Assembly: GCA_002505185.1 (NCBI GenBank)
Contig: DAUP01000058.1
Span: 1-10,589 of the forward strand
DNA length: 10,589 bases
DNA from: Ferroplasmaceae archaeon UBA567
GTDB lineage: Archaea; Thermoplasmatota; Thermoplasmata; Thermoplasmatales; Thermoplasmataceae
Direction of reading: 5' to 3'
Shown here: piece after piece, positions 1 through 7,100 of the stretch
How the letters are laid out: every line of letters starts with the position of its first letter
How positions within the stretch are numbered: the first letter of the stretch is position 1
The notes under the pieces: generated by a model
What the model was told of the DNA's origin: nothing
What the model saw: only the letters and a program-made list of their open reading frames with translations
Database searches by the model: none
Translations under genes and position numbers: made by a program

Positions 1-59
1 AATAGTTGTTAGAAATTATCTCTAATGTCTGATGGGGTCAATGCATTTTCTTTTAGATA

Positions 60-302
60 ATGCAAAGAGGAATTTCCATGACGTTGGGGCTTGAAAACAT
101 GAAAGAAAAGCAGAAACTAGACCGGAGAAATACATACACGGCTGGGAATGCTCCACATAGAAAATCAAGCATTATAAAAGGAGTAGAAACGAAGTTGAAT
201 ATAAACACTGAGAAGGTCAAATTAGTAAAATATGTCAGGGGGTTGAGATTTGCTACACAATTCCTCCCCACGTTTTCGCAAGGGGTCTCCCAGGGGGTGT
301 AA
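60..302 (+). other. Doubtful 80-codon frame, possible insertion-sequence tail
   Basis: This frame encodes a lysine- and arginine-rich 80-residue peptide, and a TAG lies in frame two codons before its ATG. I do not recognise a domain. The basic stretch (LDRRNTYTAGNAPHRKSS, about residues 20-37) and the low-complexity tail loosely recall the C-terminal tails of IS200/IS605-type OrfB transposases. The frame ends inside a G/C-rich hairpin that would suit the subterminal hairpin of such an element. No catalytic core is present, so at best this is a remnant; it could also be a chance frame. The frame stops two bases before the ATG of the DUF92 gene. Confidence that it makes a protein is low. Confidence 0.2.
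266..285 (+). repeat. G/C-rich hairpin ahead of DUF92 gene
   Basis: CCCC at 266-269 can pair with GGGG at 282-285. An inner CG-TTTT-CG helix closes at 271-278, and the two helices are joined by an asymmetric A/CAA bulge. The bases just downstream (293-299, GGGGGTG) are also G-rich. The hairpin stands out against the AT-rich surroundings. It may be an insertion-sequence end, a structured leader of the next gene, or a terminator of older upstream transcription. Confidence 0.4.
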
Positions 303-303
303 G

Positions 304-1017
304 ATGGATATCTATTACATAACAGCTTCTATTGCTATTTTAGCGATACTTTTCATCCTGTCAATTAAATTAAGGATATTTGATATGAAAGGAACTATAG
401 CTGCCCTTATTGTTGGTGTTCTTATCCTGATTCTTGGCTCCCTTTACTGGCTGATTCTCATGCTGATATTTGCCATAACAGCCCAGATGGTAACAAAATT
501 TAGAATCAGGGAAAAGACTAGAAGAATGTTGCAGGAAGGGGAAAACGGTGAGAGGCATGCCTCTAATGTGGTCTACGCGGCAGTGATAGGAATAGGAATA
601 GCTGTAATGCATGCTGCACATATAGGCGGATTTCCCTATTTTCTCATATTCAGCGTTTCATTTGCCTCTGTCAACGCGGATACTTTCGCCTCAGAAATAG
701 GGGTGTTTGACAGGAATGTTTATATGATTACAGGATTCAAAAGAACAACACCAGGGGTAAATGGAGGCATTTCACTTTTAGGTGAGGGTACAGCACTTCT
801 TGGTTCATTTATAATAGGACTATCATATGTTATACTGGATTTTCATAATTTTAACATAGTTCTGCTCATGTTGATAACAGTACTTGGATTTATAGGATGC
901 CAGGTAGACAGCCTTCTGGGGGCTATGTTTGAAAACAGGGGAAAAATGTCCAAAGGCCAGGTAAATGCTTTATCTACACTTCTGGCTGTGGCGCTTGCCT
1001 TTGCCATATATATATGA
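304..1017 (+). CDS. DUF92 family integral membrane protein (TIGR00297-like)
   Basis: This is a polytopic membrane protein of 237 residues with about six or seven hydrophobic segments (roughly 5-20, 30-60, 89-105, 110-128, 160-178, 183-200, 220-237). The DUF92 hallmarks are in order: GERHASNV near 82-89, NADTFASEIG at 124-133, GVNGGISLLGEG at 151-162, and GCQVDSLLGAMFE with a following QVNALST near 198-225. The plant and cyanobacterial members (VTE6) are phytyl-phosphate kinases. By analogy an archaeal member might phosphorylate a polyprenyl phosphate such as the geranylgeranyl compounds used in archaeal lipids, but that is inference. I chose ATG 304 because it begins the normal hydrophobic N-terminus and has a G-rich SD-like GGGGGTG at 293-299, four bases away. 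An in-frame TTG at 250 would add 18 unrelated residues. No leaderless TATA sits at the expected spacing. The nearest TATA-like stretch is at 172-180. Confidence 0.9.
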   Translation: MDIYYITASIAILAILFILSIKLRIFDMKGTIAALIVGVLILILGSLYWLILMLIFAITAQMVTKFRIREKTRRMLQEGENGERHASNVVYAAVIGIGIAVMHAAHIGGFPYFLIFSVSFASVNADTFASEIGVFDRNVYMITGFKRTTPGVNGGISLLGEGTALLGSFIIGLSYVILDFHNFNIVLLMLITVLGFIGCQVDSLLGAMFENRGKMSKGQVNALSTLLAVALAFAIYI

Positions 1018-1037
1018 GGATAGACATCGCAGTTATG

Positions 1038-1046
1038 TTTATTAAC
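1038..1046 (+). promoter_or_regulatory. TATA-like box for the DsrE-like gene
   Basis: TTTATTAAC lies 20-28 bases before the ATG at 1066. This is the spacing expected for a leaderless archaeal transcript. There is no SD between it and the start codon. Confidence 0.4.
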
Positions 1047-1065
1047 AGTCATTATATTATAGATT

Positions 1066-1413
1066 ATGGCAAAAATGTTCGTAATACTAACAAAGGGAAA
1101 GGATGACCTGAACATGGCAAATGTTGCTGCTAATTTTTCATACAACTCTGTTAAAAATGCTGGAGCCACAGTAAATTTTATGTTTCTTGGAAGAGGAGTA
1201 GAAAATCTTTTAAAAGACTCCAATGGAATAAAGCCAATAGTAGATCTTGTGAACAACATGAAATCTGTTGGAATAGGTATTACATATTGCAAGGTTTCTG
1301 CTAAGGGCCTGGGCCTAAGCGAAGAACAGATGCTGGAGGGAATACCACCGGTCATGGGAGGCGTCCAGACGGCTAAAATGATAGACGAGGGTTTTTCAGT
1401 TATTACTTTCTAA
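1066..1413 (+). CDS. DsrE/DsrF-like family protein
   Basis: This is a soluble protein of 115 residues with the DsrE-type Rossmann-like pattern: a first strand (MFVILTKGKDD, residues 4-14), a helix beginning ANVAANFSYNSVKNAG, a second strand NFMFLGRGVENLL (37-49), then a strand ending in a cysteine (IGITYCKVSAKGLGL, 70-84) and a final VQTAKMIDEGFSVITF. Cys75 is the only cysteine and sits where sulfur-carrying members of the family (TusD/DsrE) have their active cysteine. Such proteins bind persulfide sulfur in relay reactions; whether this one does is inferred. It is encoded alone, 48 bases after the DUF92 gene, with no dsrF, dsrH, tusA or rhodanese gene beside it, and appears to have its own promoter. 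The frame ends in a T-rich stretch (1414-1436) that may end transcription. Confidence 0.85.
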   Translation: MAKMFVILTKGKDDLNMANVAANFSYNSVKNAGATVNFMFLGRGVENLLKDSNGIKPIVDLVNNMKSVGIGITYCKVSAKGLGLSEEQMLEGIPPVMGGVQTAKMIDEGFSVITF

Positions 1414-1469
1414 ATTTTATTTCCTTTTGGAATCAAATATACGCCCTCTAATTTCCGTGGCCTGATGCC

Positions 1470-1478
1470 TTATATTTA
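1470..1478 (+). promoter_or_regulatory. TATA box for the 105-aa orphan gene
   Basis: TTATATTTA lies 26-34 bases before the ATG at 1504 but only 11-19 bases before the ATG at 1489. The other promoters in this window place the box 20-30 bases from the start, so this box favours the later start. Confidence 0.45.
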
Positions 1479-1503
1479 ATATAGGTTTATGTTTTATCTA
1501 TCT

Positions 1504-1821
1504 ATGTTTGATTCATGGAATACCTTATGTGCCATAGCCCTGGCAGATGGAAAAATTTATGTGCCCAAAAATATGGATAATCCAATGAAAACAGGACTTT
1601 TCAAAATATCAGTTGGCAAAATTAGAGGACAAATAAGGGACTACAGGGGAAGCATTGATGGGTCAACATTGGGCATACATATTGTGGAATTTCTTGATCA
1701 TTATGAGGTTCACGTAGACCGTTTTGACCCTTATAAAAAACCCATAGAACACCTTCTGGTTGATAGTCCGGACACACTTTTAAAAGTCCCATTTTTTTTA
1801 AAAATGATCACAAAGAAATAG
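1504..1821 (+). CDS. Orphan conserved-looking small protein
   Basis: I do not recognise this family. With the start at 1504 it is 105 residues long (MFDSWNTLCAIALADGKIYV...), soluble, of mixed alpha/beta look, with one cysteine (residue 9) and a basic, hydrophobic C-terminus (FFLKMITKK). The central part alternates hydrophobic strands with charged turns (GLFKISVGKIRGQIRDYRG, then IHIVEFLDHYEVHVDRFDP), suggesting a small beta-rich domain. An upstream ATG at 1489 would add five residues, but it leaves too little room for the TATA box at 1470-1478. It stands alone on this strand, 90 bases after the DsrE-like gene, and is followed by a convergent gap. Codon use resembles its neighbours, which supports a real gene. 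Confidence 0.6.
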   Translation: MFDSWNTLCAIALADGKIYVPKNMDNPMKTGLFKISVGKIRGQIRDYRGSIDGSTLGIHIVEFLDHYEVHVDRFDPYKKPIEHLLVDSPDTLLKVPFFLKMITKK

Positions 1822-1988
1822 TTTGTATTTATTGACATATCTGTTCATATATTGTGTGAGAAATCATCTCCCTGTTTTTCTATTTTCCTGCGAATCACTA
1901 TTATGTGGTTAACTACAAACCCTTAGCTCGTTTTCATGCACTATATTGCCAAAGAATGATACCAACCCGCAAATGTTAAAAATTTAAA
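1822..1988. other. Convergent intergenic gap with T-rich terminator-like runs
   Basis: The gap lies between two genes that end toward each other. On the + strand, pyrimidine-rich TTTTT and TTTT runs at about 1874-1886 would suit archaeal oligo-T termination for the orphan gene. A near-palindrome GTGGTTAACTAC is at 1905-1916. I see no reading frame or RNA gene here. Confidence 0.4.
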
Positions 1989-2870
1989 TTATTTTTTGAG
2001 TTTTTCAACAAGTTCTGGTACAACAGTAAAGAGGTCTCCAACAATTCCATAATCACATTCTTCAAATATGGGGGCGCTTTTGTCCTTGTTTATGGCTATT
2101 ATTGTCTTTGAACCCCTTATTCCTGCAATATGCTGTATCTGACCGGATATCCCCAAAGCTATGTAAAAATCTGGCCTTACTTTCTTTCCCGAAAGCCCGA
2201 CCTGCTTATCCTCACTAAGCCATTTATAATCAAGGCAGACAGGCCTTGAACCGGAAATTTCTGCATGAAGTGTTTCCACAAGCGGCATTACCTTTTCTAT
2301 GTTTTCCTGGCTTCCCAGTCCCCTTCCAATGGAAACTATAACCTTTGCATTTCTTATGTCTGTTCCTGCGGTCTCCTTGCTTTTTACGTTTATTATTTTA
2401 TAAATGCTCTTTTCCAGGCTTACATTTCTGACCTCTGATTTTTTATCTGCCTTCTCAGCATCGCAGATTCCCGGTGACACGGTAAACATTCTGAGATTGC
2501 TTTCCTCCTCAACTACAGTTTTGCCCCCATGAAAGAACCTTTTAGTAATATTTTTACCCTTATTTTCTAAATAAAATATTTCTGGCATGCATTTCATCTT
2601 AAGCTTGAATGATAGTAGGCCTGCCAGTTCCCTGCCCAGATTTGTGGAAGATATGAAAACAAGGTCATATTTATTTTTTACAATATGGTCTGCGAGGAAT
2701 TTACTTAAATTGTCCACGAATCCATCCCTGTAAAAGTATACAGTATCTGCTCCATATTCTACCAGTTCTTTATCTTCCTGGGATACTGCGTCAATATCCA
2801 TTTTTCCTCGGAGATATGTTATAATCTCTCTGGCATTTTTAGGTTCGTCTGAAAACACAAGCGCCTTCAT
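1989..2870 (-). CDS. etfA: Electron transfer flavoprotein, alpha subunit
   Basis: This is the 293-residue FAD-binding large subunit of the soluble electron transfer flavoprotein (FixB family). It takes electrons from flavin dehydrogenases such as acyl-CoA dehydrogenases and passes them to a membrane quinone reductase or another acceptor. The N-terminal domain (1-160) is the divergent nucleotide-fold part. The C-terminal FAD domain is clear: SIGRGLGSQENI at 180-191, the GSRP loop at 207-210, DKQVGLSGKKVRPDFYIALG (221-240) followed by ISGQIQHIAGI, then INKDKSAPIFEECDYGIVGD (260-279) and DLFTVVPEL. All signature regions are intact. The start codon overlaps the etfB stop as ATGA and is preceded by a strong SD (AGGTGG), so the two are translated from one mRNA. 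No fixC, fixX or dehydrogenase gene is nearby, so the electron donors cannot be named. Confidence 0.97.
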   Translation of the reverse strand: MKALVFSDEPKNAREIITYLRGKMDIDAVSQEDKELVEYGADTVYFYRDGFVDNLSKFLADHIVKNKYDLVFISSTNLGRELAGLLSFKLKMKCMPEIFYLENKGKNITKRFFHGGKTVVEEESNLRMFTVSPGICDAEKADKKSEVRNVSLEKSIYKIINVKSKETAGTDIRNAKVIVSIGRGLGSQENIEKVMPLVETLHAEISGSRPVCLDYKWLSEDKQVGLSGKKVRPDFYIALGISGQIQHIAGIRGSKTIIAINKDKSAPIFEECDYGIVGDLFTVVPELVEKLKK

Positions 2871-3598
2871 TTTACCACCTTCAATATTTTTGCTATTTCA
2901 TCAATACCCTTTCCATCCTCGTAAATAATTTTCTTTCTCTGGCTGTCTGGAGCCTTGTCAGATATTATTTTTGTATCATCCTCATATTTAGGATTCCCAT
3001 CCACAATGTTTATGTTTTTCTTACCAGCCATCATAATCTGCATGACCTTGGGAAGCCTTGGCTCATTTATTTCCTGTGCAACTGAAACTACTGCAGGTAG
3101 ATCCGTTTCTACTGTAACGTCCTCATTCTCGGATTCCACTGTAATGTCCGCAGTATTATCCTTAATTTCTATATTAATGGCATTTGTTATGACGTTTATT
3201 TCCAGCTCTGAGGCTATTAATCCTGCCATAAGTCCAGAATATGAATCAGATGACTGGTCTCCCAGAATAATAATGTCATATTTGGCTTTTCTCAGTTCTT
3301 CTGCAATGACCCCGGCGGTGACCATTGGATCTGATTTTTTATATCCTTTTATTACTGTACCTTCATCCACACCCATTGCATATGCCTCTTTCATAGTTGA
3401 TGTGGATCTCTCTGTTCCGAATATTATGCCTGTAACCTTTCCGCCATACTTTTCCTTGAGCTGTACTGCGGCCTCGACTGCATTTTTACTTAAAATATCC
3501 ATTTTCAGTGGAAGGTTGTCCATTATCGGCTCGTTTTCGTCATTTAGTTTAATCTGGTCCATATCCACTGTTTGCTTAACAAGGACTGCTATATCCAT
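2867..3598 (-). CDS. etfB: Electron transfer flavoprotein, beta subunit
   Basis: This is the small subunit (FixA family) of the ETF heterodimer, 243 residues from the chosen start. The N-terminus MDIAVLVKQTVDMDQIKLN is typical of the family. NAVEAAVQLKEKYGG (39-53) and EAYAMGVDEG (71-80) follow. The nucleotide-binding segment ILGDQSSDSYSGLMAGLIA (111-129) and the family signature region VVSVAQEINEPRLPKVMQIM (170-189) are intact. Family members bind AMP or, in bifurcating types, a second FAD; I cannot decide which from the sequence alone. I chose the ATG at 3598 rather than an in-frame start at 3649, because the longer form adds 17 residues unlike the family and reads through the promoter. A TATA box 21-29 bases upstream suggests a leaderless mRNA. 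The stop overlaps the start of etfA by four bases. Confidence 0.97.
   Translation of the reverse strand: MDIAVLVKQTVDMDQIKLNDENEPIMDNLPLKMDILSKNAVEAAVQLKEKYGGKVTGIIFGTERSTSTMKEAYAMGVDEGTVIKGYKKSDPMVTAGVIAEELRKAKYDIIILGDQSSDSYSGLMAGLIASELEINVITNAINIEIKDNTADITVESENEDVTVETDLPAVVSVAQEINEPRLPKVMQIMMAGKKNINIVDGNPKYEDDTKIISDKAPDSQRKKIIYEDGKGIDEIAKILKVVK
2874..2880 (-). promoter_or_regulatory. Shine-Dalgarno site of etfA
   Basis: On the minus strand AGGTGGT precedes the etfA ATG, with AGGTGG four bases from it. It matches the conserved anti-SD end of archaeal 16S rRNA and lies inside the last codons of etfB. It fits the pattern in which first genes here lack an SD and internal genes use one. Confidence 0.8.
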
Positions 3599-3618
3599 AA
3601 TAGCCCATATTGAAACCC

Positions 3619-3627
3619 TATATAATT
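3619..3627 (-). promoter_or_regulatory. TATA box of the etfB-etfA operon
   Basis: The minus strand reads AATTATATA, preceded by a run of A that could serve as a BRE. It lies 21-29 bases before the etfB ATG at 3598, which is classic leaderless spacing. Confidence 0.65.
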
Positions 3628-3675
3628 TTTTCAATGTGGGAAATAACACCTGTACTTAATTATATATTTTTTTTG

Positions 3676-3709
3676 AATTTCCTATATAATATGGGATATT
3701 ACAGGAATT
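3676..3709. repeat. Long imperfect dyad upstream of etfB
   Basis: The two halves pair as AATT-(t)-CCT-(ata)-TAATAT around a GGG centre with ATATTA-(c)-AGG-AATT. The inner arms TAATAT (3687-3692) and ATATTA (3696-3701) match perfectly, and the outer CCT/AGG and AATT arms extend the symmetry. It lies about 80-110 bases before the etfB start and past the 3' end of the small gene at 3787-4062. It could be an operator or an RNA hairpin ending that gene's transcript. On the minus strand no T run follows it, which argues against a simple terminator. Confidence 0.5.
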
Positions 3710-3786
3710 TTATCTGATTTTTGGGAGAATTTATGGTATTTTTTATATATAGAATAGTTGCAATAGAAATTTTTATGACAAATTTA

Positions 3787-4062
3787 TTATTTATCAAGAT
3801 TTTCTTTAAATTCCCCAGACCGCCTTTCTATTATGGCTATGATTTCATCTATATCATCTTCTTGCAGCATGAAATTCTTGTTTATTGTTTTATTTTTATC
3901 AATGACTCCCATTGTAAAGCTTCCGAAAATATAGCCCTTGATAAATGCCACAAATTCATCTTTATTTTTAAAATTCCATAATTTATATGTTTCCTTTGAA
4001 TTAAGCTCAAGTTCATCTATAAAATTTTCAAGGTCTCCTCTCTCCTGCGATTTTAATACCAT
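3787..4062 (-). CDS. Orphan 91-residue acidic helical protein
   Basis: I do not recognise this family. The protein is 91 residues long, has no cysteine, is rich in acidic and lysine residues and is predicted by eye to be mostly helical. It has an amphipathic N-terminal helix (ERGDLENFIDELELNSKE), a central hydrophobic stretch (FVAFIKGYIFGSFTMGVID, about 38-56) and a C-terminal helix (DDIDEIIAIIERRSGEFKEN). The central stretch is too short and broken to call a membrane span with confidence. A TATA-like box 22-30 bases upstream supports the ATG at 4062 and a leaderless mRNA. It lies 60 bases downstream of the ribonucleotide reductase gene on the same strand, so readthrough from that gene is also possible. 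A frame on the opposite strand across the same bases lacks any such support. Confidence 0.65.
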   Translation of the reverse strand: MVLKSQERGDLENFIDELELNSKETYKLWNFKNKDEFVAFIKGYIFGSFTMGVIDKNKTINKNFMLQEDDIDEIIAIIERRSGEFKENLDK

Positions 4063-4083
4063 GAATATAATAATAGATTATAG

Positions 4084-4092
4084 AATAAATAT
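4084..4092 (-). promoter_or_regulatory. TATA-like box of the 91-residue gene
   Basis: The minus strand reads ATATTTATT 22-30 bases before the ATG at 4062. The spacing matches the other leaderless promoters in this window. Confidence 0.45.
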
Positions 4093-4122
4093 TTTATGGG
4101 AATTAATATGTAATTATTTATA

Positions 4123-7100
4123 TTATAAATCGCACTTTCCAGTTGGACATGCAGGATCAAAGGTTGCGTCCAGTTTTAACAGTTTATCAGGCATCTTCAT
4201 TGTGAGATCAATTTTTTTTTCCTCATCGCTCTTTTTCTGGTTTGTGCCTGTATACAGCACCTGCTGTGTCTTGCTCCTGTCCCGGTATACAGTTATCCCC
4301 TTGCAGTGCAATTCTTTAGCGAGGCGGTATGATTTTGCTATGTCTTCTGGCGTTGCCTCATATGGGAGGTTGATTGTTTTTGAAACTCCGGAATCACAGT
4401 ATCTCTGGAACGTTGCCTGCATAAGAACATGCCAGTCTGGATCAATCTCCTGTGCTGTAATAAATAGTTTTCTAACATCTTCTGGAAGGTCCAGATTGCC
4501 GAGTTTTCCGGTTTCAGCTATTTTTTCCATTAATTCCTGGGTCCACAGATTCCTGGATTTCAATACATCCTCCAGGAGAGGGTTTACCTCAAGCAGTTCC
4601 TGGCCGTTCAGTACATGCCTTACAAATGCAAGGGCGAATAGGGGTTCTATTGATGAGGAACATCCTGCTATTATGGATATTGTCCCTGTGGGAGCTATTG
4701 TGGTTGTAGTTGAATTCCTCATTTTTATGCCCTTTTCTTCGTATTCTGATCCGTACCATCCAGGAAATACTCCCCTCTCCTCCGCAAGTCTCTGTGATTC
4801 CCTGTGAGATTCATCGTTGAGGGTTTTCATGACGTGTTCACCAAATTCCAGGGCTTCATTACTGTTGTACGGAATTCCAAGCATTATCAGTGCATCAGCA
4901 AATCCCATTATCCCAAGGCCTATCTTTCTTGTCTTCCTTGTCATATTCTTTATTGATTCTACCGGGAACTTATTGGCGTCCACAACATTTTCAAGGAATC
5001 TTGTGGCTACTGCTATTGTATCCTTATATCTCTCATAGTTAAATGTTCCATTTTCTACAAATTTTGCAAGATTTATTGAGCCGAGATTACATGATTCGTA
5101 AGGCAATAACGGTTGTTCACCACAATTATGTACTACAACTCCGTTAGCTACAAACGAATGAGTATAGGGTTCTACCAGATCGTATACATCGCTCTTTCCG
5201 GAATATTCTATTTTGTTTATTCTGGCGGTGAAAGAGGTTTTGTACGGTCCCCGTGTGTAACTCTTTATTATTTCATTTAACCTTGCATTCTTTCTTTCAG
5301 ATATAAAGCCTATTAGGTTTGTATATCTTATTAAATTCTCTCCTGGTATATTGAGTTCATGGAAATCCTGTACGGTATATACCCTCATATTTCTTCCGGA
5401 ATCCGGTAACATTTTGATGCCTGCCTTTTTCCTGCTTTCATAAACAGAGCTGTATATACCGAAGTTTAATAACAGTGCCTGCACCTGCTTCAATAAATTC
5501 AGGCTTATAGATCCCAGTCTCACAGCATATCTAGATTTCCCGGCTTTTAGTACAGTCCCGTCAGCCTCAAATAGTGCCTGTAAAAAGCCTTTTTGCATTT
5601 CCATTGTGCCTGTAAAAACCTTATCTGGAACCTTCAGTTTCTCATCTATTAAATCATATGCAGCAGCAAACTCTTTAAGCCTTTCTGATGCTATTGTAAT
5701 GCAGTTCCTGCTTTCAATATTCACCATCCCTACATGGTAGTCACGGTTATTGGTCGACGGTCTTATTATGTTGTTTACGTAGTTTTCAAACTGGGGGGCT
5801 AATGAATTGTCCTGATCATAGAATGATAGAACAGCACGGTCATTATTACTGCCTTTATTTATTTGGCCATCTCCAACAAGCCATCCTAAAACCCTGCCTT
5901 CCTCAATATTGCCGTGAGAACCGAAAGATCCTCCCTCGTTCAATATTCTGATTTTTTCTCCTTTTTTAAGATTTAGTGCCTCTACCCAGCCTCTCTCCTG
6001 GCTGTATATTTTATGGTCTCCTGTAACAGTTATATCAAAACCCTCACTTGTTGTTATTCTGTATACATCTTTATACCCCGTATATATAACATTTGAAGAT
6101 TGCTTAAAACTGCCACCGAATCTTCCATCAATCTTTACATATAATGGTTCACCTTCCTCGTATAGCTCTTTCGCAGTTTTTATTCCTTTTGCTGTGTATA
6201 TTTTTGTATCACCAGTAACACAGGGGTTTGTTGATTCGATATTTCCTATGTTCTTTACGGGGTTTTTCTTATTGATTTCGTCAAGGAATATCATCCCTGG
6301 ATCACCTGTTGTCCATGCATGGTTAACTATGGAATTCCACAATGTGGAAGCCTTTACCCTACCAGTGACCCTGCCGTCTCTTGGATTTATCAGATCTATA
6401 TAGTCATCATTGTCCAGCTTTTCGAAGAATTCATCATTCACGCCAACAGATATGTTGAAATTGCTCAGGATCTTGTTTTCAGAGTCTTTGCTATTTATAA
6501 AATCCATTATATTAGGGTGGTTGTAGTTCAGGATGCCCATATTGGCACCCCTCCTCTTTCCGCCCTGCTTTATAACATCTGTGGTTACGTCGAATATCCG
6601 CATAAACGATACGGGCCCGGAAGCCACACCCTTAGTTGAAGCAACTATATCGTCACTTGCCCTCAGTCGGCTGAATGAAAAACCTGTACCTCCTCCGGAT
6701 TTGTGTATTTCGGCTGTTGCCTTAAGTGCATCAAATATGGAATCTATACTGTCGTCCACAGGAAGGACGAAACAGGCACTTAACTGTCCAAGAGGGCCTC
6801 CTGCATTCATAAGTGTGGGTGAATTAGGTACATATTCCAATCTGGTCATCATATTTTCAAATCTGTCGATCCAGTAATTTACCATGGTCTTTTTTGTCTG
6901 TAGAAAATCTATAAATTCATCATAGCTCCCATCAAGGGTTTTCTCTTTTTTCAGTTCATTAAAAGCCCTCTTCAATTCTTCCTCCTGGGTTTTTGTTATG
7001 CCTGAGTAAACAGTTCCCTTCTCATTTAGTTTGCCGGTTTTCCTGTATGATATATAATCATAAAGACCCTGTATTATGCCAAGATGTACTGCCACCCTGT

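Noticed and set aside
843..1355. - strand frame of 170 codons spanning the DUF92 end and the DsrE-like gene
   Set aside because: It crosses two well-supported + strand genes and their promoter and has no recognisable domain.
2955..3659. + strand open frame of 234 codons opposite etfB
   Set aside because: It is antisense to a complete, motif-bearing etfB, its serine-rich composition mirrors the codons of the real gene, and it has no start signals.
3721..3981. + strand 86-codon hydrophobic frame
   Set aside because: It is mostly antisense to the 91-residue gene, which has better promoter support. The hydrophobicity comes from T-rich DNA.
3938..4807. Long + strand open frame of 289 codons opposite the end of nrdJ and the 91-residue gene
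   Set aside because: It lies antisense to the firmly identified reductase C-terminus, has serine-rich, low-complexity content typical of a mirror frame, and shows no family motif.
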